DNA of 64,000 nucleotides from UBA2588 sp002339805 (GTDB lineage Bacteria; Chloroflexota; Dehalococcoidia; Lucifugimonadales; UBA3495). Location of the stretch: NCBI GenBank assembly GCA_045562555.1, contig JBJKVO010000015.1, positions 1 through 64,000 of the forward strand, given 5' to 3'. The notes beneath the pieces are model-generated. The model saw only the letters and a list, made by a program, of their open reading frames with translations. It did not search any database and was not told where the DNA came from. The translations under genes and the position numbers were made by a program. Shown here one piece after another: positions 15,463 to 24,413 of the stretch. The number at the start of each line of letters is the position of its first letter. The stretch's first letter is position 1.

Positions 15463-16335
15463 ATGGTTGAATCGATCAACATAGGCAATGTAGAAGTGAC
15501 ATGCGTACTAGATATGGTGCCACCTCCACGACCAACAACCGCGATGTTCCCGGATGTTGATGAGTCAGAATGGAATGACCATCAAGATGCACTTGAAAAT
15601 GGCCAATTGCAACTTTATTACACCGCTTTTGTTGTGAAATCATTGGATCAACTCATGATGGTTGACACAGGTATGGGACCTGGACCCCATCCAGATCGTG
15701 GTAATTTAACAGGCGACCTATATAATGCTATTAGGCCTGTCCTATCTCCTCCAGACATAGGAGACAACCACACCAATGTTTCACCATCAGATCAAGTTAA
15801 CTTTGTAATCCACACTCATTTACATGCTGATCATGTGGGTTGGAATCTTAGATATCAGGGCGGCATGCCAGCTCCATCGTTCCGTAGAGCCAGATATCTC
15901 GTTCCAAAAGAAGACTACGATTACTTCACCGAGCCCGATCGACTAGAAGGATTAGAATACATACAGAGACAAGTGATGCCCCTAAGAAGGCTACGACTTC
16001 AGGAAATCGTGGAAGGGGATTATCAAATCAATGATGAAATCATTACGAAACCAGCCCCAGGGCATACACCGGGGCATAGAGTTGTGTATATAAATTCGGC
16101 AGGCCAAAAAGGAATAATTGTAGGCGACCTTTTGCACTCAGTAGCGCAGGTTGAACATCCAGAATGGTGTGCAGGAGTAGACGTGGACAAACAAGCAAGT
16201 GCTAAAAATCGACTTGATATACTCGAAGAAGCCGAAGCTGAAGATATGATTATATGTGCTGGACACTTCCCTCCGGGGCAAGTATTCGGTAAAGTTAAAA
16301 CAGTTAACGGCAAACGAACCTGGAATCCTATTTAA
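15463..16335 (+). CDS. Metallo-beta-lactamase-fold hydrolase
   Basis: The 290-residue protein carries the MBL zinc motif HTHLHADHVGWN (HxHxDH) near residues 109-120. A third ligand region GHTPGH is near 200, the loop GIIVGDLLH near 215, and a terminal AGHFPPG near 266. This layout is common to MBL hydrolases of the lactonase/AttM-like type. The substrate is not predictable. GGAGGAG stands before the ATG. It may be co-transcribed with the next hypothetical gene (24-base gap). Confidence 0.85.
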   Translation: MVESINIGNVEVTCVLDMVPPPRPTTAMFPDVDESEWNDHQDALENGQLQLYYTAFVVKSLDQLMMVDTGMGPGPHPDRGNLTGDLYNAIRPVLSPPDIGDNHTNVSPSDQVNFVIHTHLHADHVGWNLRYQGGMPAPSFRRARYLVPKEDYDYFTEPDRLEGLEYIQRQVMPLRRLRLQEIVEGDYQINDEIITKPAPGHTPGHRVVYINSAGQKGIIVGDLLHSVAQVEHPEWCAGVDVDKQASAKNRLDILEEAEAEDMIICAGHFPPGQVFGKVKTVNGKRTWNPI

Positions 16336-16359
16336 CATCTAAGTGAGCAAAATTAATTT

Positions 16360-17067
16360 ATGAGTAAAATTTCAGATTTCCTAGACAAAATTCATACGGC
16401 AGCTCCAACTCCCCTGGGGTTTGGAGCTGATCGGTCCGAAAAATCCCCTGGGTTAGGTTTGTTTGCATCCATATCCAAACCGACCAAGCAAAAACTATCC
16501 ACTTTATCTAATAATGTCGACGGGATTCTGTTTGTAGAATCGCCTGACCCAGCAAATGTGAAAGACTTGGATACACCGTGGATGTCTGGAGTTTTACCCG
16601 ATTCAGATGACCACGTCTCATCCTTGATAGAACTTGGATGCGACGGCATTCATTGCGACCTAAATGCAGCGGTATCAATCATCACTAATGATGACATTTC
16701 AGTGTTCCTTTCAGTCCCTCTAAATTATGACTGGAATCAACTTATGGTAATCAATACTCTGCCCGTGGACGGGTACATAATTAATTCTGAAAACAAACAA
16801 GCACTATCACTGAAACAATTAAGTGAAATAGGATCAATAACTAGAAGCACTGATAAGTACTGTTTGCTAACGATTAATGAGAGTCCCTCAGACAACGAAT
16901 TAGAAGCTCTAAGAAAAATAGGATTGATGGGATTAATCATCAATAGTGATGAATTTGCAACAGCAGATATTAAGAAGCTCAAAACCAGTCTTGCAGGCAT
17001 GCCTAGCCCAAATCATAAGAAAAAACAACGCAACCAGGTAAAATCAGTATTTGAAATAGAAGATTAA
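16360..17067 (+). CDS. Hypothetical protein, possible TIM-barrel-like
   Basis: I do not recognise this 235-residue protein. It shows alternating strand/helix segments with repeated hydrophobic-Gly-x-x-hydrophobic endings: NVDGILFVE, GCDGIHCDL, PVDGYIIN, KIGLMGLIIN. These are reminiscent of a beta/alpha barrel such as the HpcH/HpaI aldolase group, but without obvious catalytic residues. The C-terminus is basic (PNHKKKQRNQ). It follows the MBL gene and precedes the trp promoter by about 100 bases. Confidence 0.6.
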   Translation: MSKISDFLDKIHTAAPTPLGFGADRSEKSPGLGLFASISKPTKQKLSTLSNNVDGILFVESPDPANVKDLDTPWMSGVLPDSDDHVSSLIELGCDGIHCDLNAAVSIITNDDISVFLSVPLNYDWNQLMVINTLPVDGYIINSENKQALSLKQLSEIGSITRSTDKYCLLTINESPSDNELEALRKIGLMGLIINSDEFATADIKKLKTSLAGMPSPNHKKKQRNQVKSVFEIED

Positions 17068-17133
17068 CATTCTTCCTAAATACTCCCTAATAATTCTAGA
17101 GGCATTCCACTTAATTGAACTAAGGTATTTCTG

Positions 17134-17139
17134 TATAAT
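17134..17139 (+). promoter_or_regulatory. -10 element of the trpDCFB promoter
   Basis: A perfect TATAAT lies 30 bases before the trpD ATG. The -35 region 17 bases upstream is only TTAATT, so the promoter is either weak or activator-dependent. No leader peptide rich in Trp codons was found between it and trpD. Confidence 0.45.
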
Positions 17140-17169
17140 AGCAATTACAACCAGATTAATTGAGGTTCT

Positions 17170-18189
17170 ATGATTACAGGAACAATTAGAAAGCTTGCAG
17201 CCAGCGAATCATTGACGTTCGAAGAATCATTAATATCAATGACCCAAATCATGAGTGGTGAAGTCAGCGAAATTCAACTCGCAGCATTCTTAGTTTCTCT
17301 CCAAATCAAAGGAGCCACATCAGATGAAATAGCAGGTATGGCCACAGCCATGCGAGAAAAGGCTACCCAGATAAGTTTAGATTATGATCTTGTTGATACT
17401 TGTGGTACCGGGGGAGATGGACAAAACCTCTTTAATATATCAACTGCCTGTATATTTGTGGCAGCCGGCATGGGGCTGAAAATTGCAAAACACGGTAACC
17501 GAGCAGCTTCTGGAACTTGCGGAAGTGCAGATGTCTTAGAAGGGCTCGGGGTTAACATTGAACTTTCCCCAGAAAAAGTTAAACAATGTATAGAATTAGT
17601 AGGAGCAGGATTCATGTTTGCGCCTATGTTTCATCCAGCCATGAAATACGCAGGACCTGTTAGACGAGAATTAGGAATGCCCACTATATTTAATTTGCTC
17701 GGGCCTCTTACTAACCCTGCAAAAGCCACCCATCAAATACTAGGTGTTCCCAATATTGACATTGGCCAACAAATGGCTGAATCACTACAGAAGATGGAAA
17801 TTAAAAGAGGCATGGTTATTCATTGCGAGTCCGAGGATGGAGGAGTCGATGAATTAACTCTAAGCGGAATCAATCACCTATGGGATATAAAAAAAGGAGT
17901 TATTTCTTATTCTAAATTCACAGCGGCAGACATAGGTATGGAAGCAGTATCACTTAGTCAAATCAAAGGCAAGGACAAAGGTTTTAACGCCTCTATAATC
18001 ACGGATGTTCTAGACGGTAATCCCTCCCCGCACCGAGAAATTATACTCCTGAACGCAGGAATGATTGCAAAAATGTGTGATTTAGTAACCACACTCGAAG
18101 AAGGAATTGAACTAGCTAAAAAAACCATTGATTCAAATCAAGCCAAATTAAAACTAGTTGAATTAAGAGAGTTATCTTCATCACTGTGA
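17170..18189 (+). CDS. trpD: Anthranilate phosphoribosyltransferase
   Basis: It joins anthranilate to PRPP in tryptophan synthesis. The 339 residues carry the PRPP and Mg motifs VDTCGTGGDGQNLFNIST and KHGNRAASGTCGSADVLEGLG, then FAPMFHPAMKYAGPVRRELGMPTIFNLLGPLTNPA, all diagnostic. It begins the operon trpD-trpC-trpF-trpB; trpE is 45 kb away. Confidence 0.97.
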   Translation: MITGTIRKLAASESLTFEESLISMTQIMSGEVSEIQLAAFLVSLQIKGATSDEIAGMATAMREKATQISLDYDLVDTCGTGGDGQNLFNISTACIFVAAGMGLKIAKHGNRAASGTCGSADVLEGLGVNIELSPEKVKQCIELVGAGFMFAPMFHPAMKYAGPVRRELGMPTIFNLLGPLTNPAKATHQILGVPNIDIGQQMAESLQKMEIKRGMVIHCESEDGGVDELTLSGINHLWDIKKGVISYSKFTAADIGMEAVSLSQIKGKDKGFNASIITDVLDGNPSPHREIILLNAGMIAKMCDLVTTLEEGIELAKKTIDSNQAKLKLVELRELSSSL

Positions 18190-18204
18190 GAACTGAGAAC
18201 AAAT

Positions 18205-19026
18205 ATGCCTAATAACAATTCGAAAACCATATTAGACCAAATAGTTGATGCTAAAGTTGTGGAAGTATCCAAACAGAAAGAGCTTGTCCCGCAAAATGTG
18301 CTGGAGGGCTCCATATCTCATGCTCTTCCTCCAGTGAGCATGTCAAAGGCGTTGTCACGAATTGATAACATAGCACTATTGGCAGAGATAAAAAAAGCGT
18401 CTCCTTCTAAAGGCTTATTATGTCCCGATTTCAACCATATTACCTTGGCCCACACATATGCTGCCAACGGAGCTTCTGGAATTTCGATTCTAACTGATCC
18501 ACGATTTCAAGGGGAATTACAGCATTTATACGATATCAAACAATCTGCTACAATCCAGTCTTTACCCGTTCTACGCAAAGATTTCATAATAGACGAATAC
18601 CAAATTTATGAATCTCGAGCCAATAATGCTGACTGTATTCTGTTAATAGTCGCTATATTATCACCAAATGAGTTAAAGACTTTACATAGTTTAGCCAATA
18701 ACCTCGGCATGGACGTGATTGTAGAAATCCATAACCAAGCCGAGCTTGACACTGCATTAAAGATGTCCCCTGCAATAATCGGAATTAATAACCGTGATCT
18801 GAGGACCTTTGAAACTGACATAAATACCACTCTTAGACTATGCGAGAAAATTCCTGAAGACATTGTAGTTATAAGCGAAAGTGGCATAAACACTACTGGC
18901 CACATCAAAACTCTTTCAAAACACAATATCGATGCAATATTAGTTGGCGAAGCATTAGTAACAAGTAATGATATCCCGGCAAAAATAAAATCCTTGATCT
19001 ATCCATCGGATGCTCCAACATCATGA
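18205..19026 (+). CDS. trpC: Indole-3-glycerol phosphate synthase
   Basis: A TIM-barrel enzyme closing the indole ring. The 273 residues contain LLAEIKKASPSKGLL, ISILTDPRFQGELQHL, LPVLRKDFIIDEYQIYESRANNADCILLI, IGINNRDLRTFE and VISESGI, each a family motif carrying catalytic Lys, Glu or Asn positions. It is 15 bases after trpD and overlaps trpF by an ATGA. Confidence 0.97.
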   Translation: MPNNNSKTILDQIVDAKVVEVSKQKELVPQNVLEGSISHALPPVSMSKALSRIDNIALLAEIKKASPSKGLLCPDFNHITLAHTYAANGASGISILTDPRFQGELQHLYDIKQSATIQSLPVLRKDFIIDEYQIYESRANNADCILLIVAILSPNELKTLHSLANNLGMDVIVEIHNQAELDTALKMSPAIIGINNRDLRTFETDINTTLRLCEKIPEDIVVISESGINTTGHIKTLSKHNIDAILVGEALVTSNDIPAKIKSLIYPSDAPTS

Positions 19027-19682
19027 CGGATATTAAAATATGTGGAATCAGAGATTATGATTCTGCGCTGGTTGCGAAACAACATGGTGCTTCTTATCTT
19101 GGTTTTGTATTCCATGAAGCCAGTCCTAGATATATTGAACCTACTGAAGTCTCCAAGATAATAAAATCTCTAAAACATTGTTCAACTGGATCATCCAAAT
19201 ACGTGGGCTTATTCGTGGATAAAAGTGTCAAAGAAGTAATATCTATAGGGCACGAGTGCGATCTAGACATAATTCAATTATCTGGATCGGAACCTCCAGA
19301 ATTCTGCGATATGATTCCTTTCCCTGTATTTAAAGTTATCCACGTCAAGCCTTCAGATCTACTTAAAGACATAGAACAGGCAATGGATATATACTTAAAT
19401 CATGTTACTGAAGTTATATTGGATAATGGAGGAACCTCTTTACAGGGAGGTACTGGCCAAGCATTCAATTGGAACATAGCTAAACAACTTTCGGAAAAAG
19501 GGCATAACTTCATATTAGCTGGGGGGATTAACATCACTAATATTGCCCAGGCAATTAAAGATGTGAACCCTATGTGCCTAGATATTTCGAGTGGAGTTGA
19601 AACTGAAGGGGTTAAAGACCATAACAAAATTATGGAATTATTAAATCTAACTAAATCTGTACAAAAACAATACGAGGATTAA
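19023..19682 (+). CDS. trpF: Phosphoribosylanthranilate isomerase
   Basis: A TIM-barrel Amadori isomerase. TDIKICGIRDYDSALVA holds the catalytic Cys (residue 7). YLGFVFHEASPRYI, KYVGLFVDKSVKEV and the catalytic Asp in VILDNG follow, then FILAGGIN and LDISSGVET at the C-terminus. The 219-residue length is normal. ATGA overlap with trpC. Confidence 0.96.
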   Translation: MTDIKICGIRDYDSALVAKQHGASYLGFVFHEASPRYIEPTEVSKIIKSLKHCSTGSSKYVGLFVDKSVKEVISIGHECDLDIIQLSGSEPPEFCDMIPFPVFKVIHVKPSDLLKDIEQAMDIYLNHVTEVILDNGGTSLQGGTGQAFNWNIAKQLSEKGHNFILAGGINITNIAQAIKDVNPMCLDISSGVETEGVKDHNKIMELLNLTKSVQKQYED

Positions 19683-19687
19683 CCCAC

Positions 19688-20890
19688 ATGACAGCCTTAA
19701 ACACTAATTTACCTGATAACAATGGCAAATTTGGACAATTCGGAGGGCAATATGTCCCTGAAACCTTAATGGCGGCGTTAGAAGAAGTAGAATCTGCATA
19801 TAGCGCATTTACCAGCAATCCAAATTTACAAGAAAAACTCCAATCCTTACTACACAATTATTCTGGAAGACCCACCGCTTTATATTTCGCAGAAAATTTA
19901 ACTAATCAATGTGGTGGCGCCAAAATTTACCTGAAGCGAGAAGACTTAAACCATACAGGGGCTCATAAAATCAATAATGCCCTAGGGCAAGCTCTATTAG
20001 CTAAAGAGCTGGGGAAAACCAGGGTTATAGCAGAAACAGGAGCTGGCCAACACGGAGTAGCTACAGCTACAGCTTGCGCTATGATGGGCATCGATTGCGA
20101 CATATATATGGGAGAAGAAGACATTGAAAGACAGGCCCTAAATGTCTATCGCATGAAACTATTGAAAGCAAACGTAATTCCAGTAACCTCAGGCACCAAG
20201 ACATTGAAAGACGCAATAAATGAAGCAATCAGGGATTGGGTAACCAATGTAGAAACTACACACTACTTAATTGGAAGCGCTATAGGGCCTCATCCCTATC
20301 CAATGATTGTACGAGATTTCCAGTCAGTGATAGGGAAAGAAGCCAGAGCACAAATATTAGATTTAGAGAATCGTCTACCTACACATGTGATTGCATGCGT
20401 AGGTGGTGGGAGTAATGCAATCGGCATGTTCTATGACTTCATACAGGACAAAGAAGTCAAATTGATTGGAGTGGAAGCTGGAGGAACCGAAATAAGCCCA
20501 TTAAAGCATTCCTCCACCCTAACTGCCGGAACACCCGGTGTTCTACACGGTACTATGTCTTATCTATTACAGGACGGTGATGGTCAAGTGATAGGGACCC
20601 ATAGCATATCTGCGGGCTTAGATTATCCAGGGGTAGGCCCAGAACACAGTTACTTAAAAGATACTGAAAGAGCTCAATACGTATCGGTAAATGATGAAGA
20701 GGCACTAAAAGGATTTCACAAATTATCAGAAGTGGAAGGAATAATCCCCGCTCTTGAAACTGCCCATGCAATTTCCTACGCTTGTGACCTAGCTGGCAAC
20801 CTGACGACCGAAGATATCATAATCATATGTTTAAGTGGCCGAGGCGATAAAGATATATCAATAGTATCTGAACGCGAGTCAATATTTTAG
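19688..20890 (+). CDS. trpB: Tryptophan synthase beta chain
   Basis: It condenses indole and serine. The 400 residues carry FGGQYVPETLMAALEEVE, the PLP lysine in HKINNALGQALLAKELGKTR, ETGAGQHGVATATACA, the GGGSNAIGMF phosphate loop and GRGDKD near the end. This is the TrpB1 type that normally works with TrpA. No trpA follows; the next gene is an SDR. Confidence 0.97.
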   Translation: MTALNTNLPDNNGKFGQFGGQYVPETLMAALEEVESAYSAFTSNPNLQEKLQSLLHNYSGRPTALYFAENLTNQCGGAKIYLKREDLNHTGAHKINNALGQALLAKELGKTRVIAETGAGQHGVATATACAMMGIDCDIYMGEEDIERQALNVYRMKLLKANVIPVTSGTKTLKDAINEAIRDWVTNVETTHYLIGSAIGPHPYPMIVRDFQSVIGKEARAQILDLENRLPTHVIACVGGGSNAIGMFYDFIQDKEVKLIGVEAGGTEISPLKHSSTLTAGTPGVLHGTMSYLLQDGDGQVIGTHSISAGLDYPGVGPEHSYLKDTERAQYVSVNDEEALKGFHKLSEVEGIIPALETAHAISYACDLAGNLTTEDIIIICLSGRGDKDISIVSERESIF

Positions 20891-20898
20891 TGTTTATA

Positions 20899-20930
20899 AG
20901 TAGTACCATTTGAATCCAAATGAGACTACT
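20899..20930 (+). other. Intercistronic hairpin after trpB
   Basis: AGTAGT and ACTACT form an outer stem and CATTTG-AATC-CAAATG an inner stem, separated by a two-by-two internal loop. No U-run follows, so it is a poor terminator. It may protect the trp mRNA 3' end or reduce read-through into the following SDR. Confidence 0.4.
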
Positions 20931-20973
20931 ATTAAGAATATAATTCTACAGAAACGCAATAGAGGAGCATAGT

Positions 20974-21765
20974 ATGGATTTAGGATTAACAGATAAAGTA
21001 GCTATTATCACAGGAGCAAGCGATGGTATAGGAAAAGCCGCCGCCAGAAGAATCTCATCTGAAGGCGGGACAGTCCTAATTATTGCAAGAACGGAATCTA
21101 CCCTTAACGCTGCCGCAGACGAACTTAGTCAAAATTCAAAAGGTCTTGTAGTACCTGTAATCGGGGACGTCTGCGATCCCGAACTCCCTGAAAAAGTAGT
21201 AAAAGAGGCAATGGAAAAATTTGGAAGAATTGATATATTGGTAAATAATGCCGGTCGATCAATGGCTAAACATTTTGATTCAGTCAGCGACCTAGATTGG
21301 GAAGAAGATTTCGACCTGAAAGTTTGGGGAGCCGTCAGGCTTATCAGAGCTGTAATCCCTGAAATGCGTAAAAACAACGGTGGCCGAATCATCAACGTTA
21401 CCAACTTAGGAGGAAGGACTCCAGGCCCTTCTTCAATGCCAACATCTATATCAAGAGCCACCGGAATAGCTATAACTAAAGCATTATCTAAAGATCTAGC
21501 ATCTGACAATATACTTGTAAACACAGTGTGTATCGGACTAGTCAAAAGCGGTCAGCACGATCGAAGGTATGAGGCTTTAGACAAAGAAGAATACAACTTA
21601 ACACTAGATGAATACTATGCACAACTGGGGCAGCGAGTACCAATTGGTAGGGTTGCTGAATCTGAAGAAGCAGGTGATGTTATCGCATTTCTAGCTTCAG
21701 AAAGAGCCAGTTACTTAACCGGTATAGCAATCAATATAGATGGTGGAACGTCAGCCGTCCTATAA
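20974..21765 (+). CDS. SDR-fold protein lacking the catalytic Tyr-Lys pair
   Basis: The 263-residue short-chain dehydrogenase fold has the cofactor motif TGASDGIG and NNAG, and ends with LTGIAINIDGG. The usual YxxxK active site aligns with the segment PTSISRATG, where Tyr is Thr and Lys is Arg, so normal dehydrogenase chemistry is doubtful. A GGAG ribosome site precedes the ATG. It sits 83 bases after trpB, in the place where trpA is often found, and 33 bases before an aminotransferase. Confidence 0.85.
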   Translation: MDLGLTDKVAIITGASDGIGKAAARRISSEGGTVLIIARTESTLNAAADELSQNSKGLVVPVIGDVCDPELPEKVVKEAMEKFGRIDILVNNAGRSMAKHFDSVSDLDWEEDFDLKVWGAVRLIRAVIPEMRKNNGGRIINVTNLGGRTPGPSSMPTSISRATGIAITKALSKDLASDNILVNTVCIGLVKSGQHDRRYEALDKEEYNLTLDEYYAQLGQRVPIGRVAESEEAGDVIAFLASERASYLTGIAINIDGGTSAVL

Positions 21766-21798
21766 CCCCCACAATAATATAATCGAGAGGAGAAATCG

Positions 21799-22986
21799 AT
21801 GACTGAATCCTACCAAAACGAGTTACAACCATCCCAAAGAGTGCTCCTAGGAGCTGGACCTAGTGGTGTTAATCCTAGAGTATTACAGGCAATGACTTTG
21901 CCTGTGATTGGTCATTTGGATCCTGAATTCTTCCAAGTAATGGATGAAGTATGCGTAATGCTTAGGAAGGTGTTTCAAACTGATAATTGGTTCACATTAC
22001 CCCTATCATCCACAGGCACAGGCGCCATGGAGGCTGCCTGTACCAACTTATTAGAACCAGGAAGCAAAATCATGATTTTCAAGAATGGCTATTTTGGTGT
22101 CAGACTCGCAGACATAGCAACGCGTTGCAGAGCAGAAGTAATATCCATAGATCTGGAATGGGGTAAAGCAGTCACACCAGATCTAGTAGAAGAACACTTG
22201 AGCAAACACGATAACATAGACGTTGTAGGCATTGTTCATGCAGAAACTTCTACAGGGGCTTTATCTCCGATCCCTGAGATATCTGATTTAGTACACAAAT
22301 CTGGCGCTCTACTTCTTGTAGATGCAGTCACATCATTAGGAGGGCACGATTTAAAGATCGATGAATGGGGAGTCGACGTTTGTTACAGTGGCACGCAAAA
22401 ATGTATTGGCGCACCTCCCGGATTAGCCCCAATTACATTGGGAGACCGAGCCTTAGAACTAATCAGAAATCGCAAGTCAGATGTACAAAGTTTCTATTTC
22501 AATTTAAAGGACATAGAAACGTATTGGAATGATAATAGAGCATACCACCATACTAGTCCTATCTCTATGACTTATGCTATACGAGAAGCTTTGCGAATGT
22601 TACTAGAAGAAGGGCTAGAAAACAGAATAATAAGACACGACAAAGTAGCTTCTGGATTAAGAGCAGGACTCAATGCTCTAGGACTACAGTTACTTTCAGA
22701 ACCTGAATATCAACTTAACCCTTTAACTGCTGTGCGAATCCCCGATGGAATAGCTGACACAGACATCCGTTCAAAACTTCTACGGGACTACAATATTGAA
22801 ATTGGTGGAGGCCTTGGCGATTTGAGAGGAAAGATTTGGCGTATTGGACTCATGGGAGAAAACGCACGGGAGTCTATCGTATTTACCCTATTGTCAGCAC
22901 TGGAAGAAAGCTTAGACAGCTTTGGGTATGAAGTGGCTTACGGAAGTAGCCTGTCAGCCGCACAACTTACTTACGCAAATTATTAG
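21799..22986 (+). CDS. Class V aminotransferase (alanine/serine-glyoxylate type)
   Basis: A PLP enzyme of 395 residues. LLGAGPSGVNPRVLQAM and GHLDPEF at the start, STGTGAMEAA, HAETSTGA, LLLVDAVTSLGG (PLP-binding Asp) and the Schiff-base lysine in YSGTQKCIGAPPGLAPI are the signatures of the AGXT group. It probably transaminates glyoxylate. GAGAGGAG precedes the ATG. It converges on an FMN alpha-hydroxy-acid oxidase, which could supply glyoxylate from glycolate. Confidence 0.92.
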   Translation: MTESYQNELQPSQRVLLGAGPSGVNPRVLQAMTLPVIGHLDPEFFQVMDEVCVMLRKVFQTDNWFTLPLSSTGTGAMEAACTNLLEPGSKIMIFKNGYFGVRLADIATRCRAEVISIDLEWGKAVTPDLVEEHLSKHDNIDVVGIVHAETSTGALSPIPEISDLVHKSGALLLVDAVTSLGGHDLKIDEWGVDVCYSGTQKCIGAPPGLAPITLGDRALELIRNRKSDVQSFYFNLKDIETYWNDNRAYHHTSPISMTYAIREALRMLLEEGLENRIIRHDKVASGLRAGLNALGLQLLSEPEYQLNPLTAVRIPDGIADTDIRSKLLRDYNIEIGGGLGDLRGKIWRIGLMGENARESIVFTLLSALEESLDSFGYEVAYGSSLSAAQLTYANY

Positions 22987-23025
22987 TGATACGGTCGTTT
23001 GCGCATAGAGCGGTATAGGGATAGG

Positions 23026-24180
23026 TTATTTGTACCTCACGTTATGTCTACCTAGCTCATTTACGTTTCGGCAACCCATTAATTTCATGCCTCTAATGAT
23101 TTCTTCGTGCATCAGAGTCATAGCTCTGTCTACGCCAGATTGCCCCGAAGCAGCTAGTGCGTACAGATACATCCTTCCACCCGAACACGCTTTAGCTCCT
23201 AATGACAAAGCTTTTAGCACATGGGTCCCTCTGCGAATACCACCGTCACAAATTACATCAATTTTATCTCCGACTGCATCAACAATTTCAGATAACTGAT
23301 CGAATGGTGACCGAGATCCATCAAGTTGCCGACCGCCATGATTCGATACCATTATAGCGGTAGCTCCCACATCTACCGCTCTCTTAGCATCTTCAACTGA
23401 CATGATACCTTTTAAACACAACTGCTTATTCCATTGCTTTTGTATAGATTCAATAGTTCCCCAATTCATATTTTGATCTAACATTGAATTAAAATATTCA
23501 CCCACAGAAATGGTCACATCAGTACCTTGCTTGATATGGTCTTGCAGCTGCGGCAATTCAAATTTTTCTCGAAATAAATAATTTAATGTCCAACCTGGAT
23601 GAAGAGCAAAACTACTCATACTTTTCAATGTTAATTTAGGGGGTGACGTAAATCCTGTACGATAATCTCTCTCGCGATTCCCTCCTACAATAGTGTCTAC
23701 GGTTACTGCAATTGCGTCAAAATCATTTTCAATGCATTTTTCAATCATGCTATTATTCAAGCCTTGATCTTTATGTACGTAAAGTTGAAACATTTTAGGG
23801 CCACCATAATTTTTGGCGATTTCTTCTATGCTTACCGTACCTAAAGATGATATCCCAAAAAAAGTCCCAAATTTTTCAGCAACTTGAGCAACTGCTCTTT
23901 CCCCTTGATGATGAAATAATCTCTGAAGGGCAGTTGGAGAGAAAAAAAATGGCAGATTGATCGTGCTTCCCATAACAGAAACAGTAGTATCTATGGCTTC
24001 TACACCACGTAACACATTGGGAACCAAATCACATTTTTCAAAAGCTTGTGTGTTTCGAAGAAGTGTTGATTCATCATCCGAGCCTCCGTCTATATAGTGA
24101 AAAATCGGATAAGGTAAACGTTTCTTCGCAAGAGCCCTAAAATCCTTAGTGTTATGACATTTATATACTTTGTTAACCAT
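23026..24180 (-). CDS. FMN-dependent alpha-hydroxy-acid oxidase/dehydrogenase
   Basis: The 384 residues begin like lactate dehydrogenase/glycolate oxidase proteins (FRALAKKRLPYPIFHYIDGGSDDESTL). FMN-barrel motifs LPFFFSPTALQRLFHHQGE, LYVHKDQGLN, AITVDTIVGGNRERD and KGIMSVEDAKRAVDVGATAIMVSNHGGRQLDG follow, the last with the catalytic His. VICDGGIRRGTHVLKALSLGA ends the barrel. The substrate is probably lactate, glycolate or mandelate; sequence alone does not decide. Confidence 0.92.
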   Translation of the reverse strand: MVNKVYKCHNTKDFRALAKKRLPYPIFHYIDGGSDDESTLLRNTQAFEKCDLVPNVLRGVEAIDTTVSVMGSTINLPFFFSPTALQRLFHHQGERAVAQVAEKFGTFFGISSLGTVSIEEIAKNYGGPKMFQLYVHKDQGLNNSMIEKCIENDFDAIAVTVDTIVGGNRERDYRTGFTSPPKLTLKSMSSFALHPGWTLNYLFREKFELPQLQDHIKQGTDVTISVGEYFNSMLDQNMNWGTIESIQKQWNKQLCLKGIMSVEDAKRAVDVGATAIMVSNHGGRQLDGSRSPFDQLSEIVDAVGDKIDVICDGGIRRGTHVLKALSLGAKACSGGRMYLYALAASGQSGVDRAMTLMHEEIIRGMKLMGCRNVNELGRHNVRYK

Positions 24181-24413
24181 TCATTACCCCAGACTATATG
24201 TTTTTAACTTTTTGAGAGAACCACTGCTAGAAATCAACATATAATCCAACAGATCAATTTAGAAACCCCTATTCCCATCATTATTAAAATCTTAACACAT
24301 TATAAATTTACCAAAGCTTTTTACGTTGAAAATATAACCATATTCTAAACTTGCTTTGTTTGTCATTTTAGGTGAGTATATACAAATTAAAGTTTGACAA
24401 ACAGGAGTCCGGA

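Noticed and set aside
16023..16313. Minus-strand cysteine-rich frame inside the MBL gene
   Set aside because: Shadow of a conserved hydrolase; cysteines come from complementing GCA/ACA codons.
24181..24413. Possible leucine attenuator or T-box before leuB
   Set aside because: No leucine-codon leader ORF, T-box motif or terminator hairpin was found in the region.
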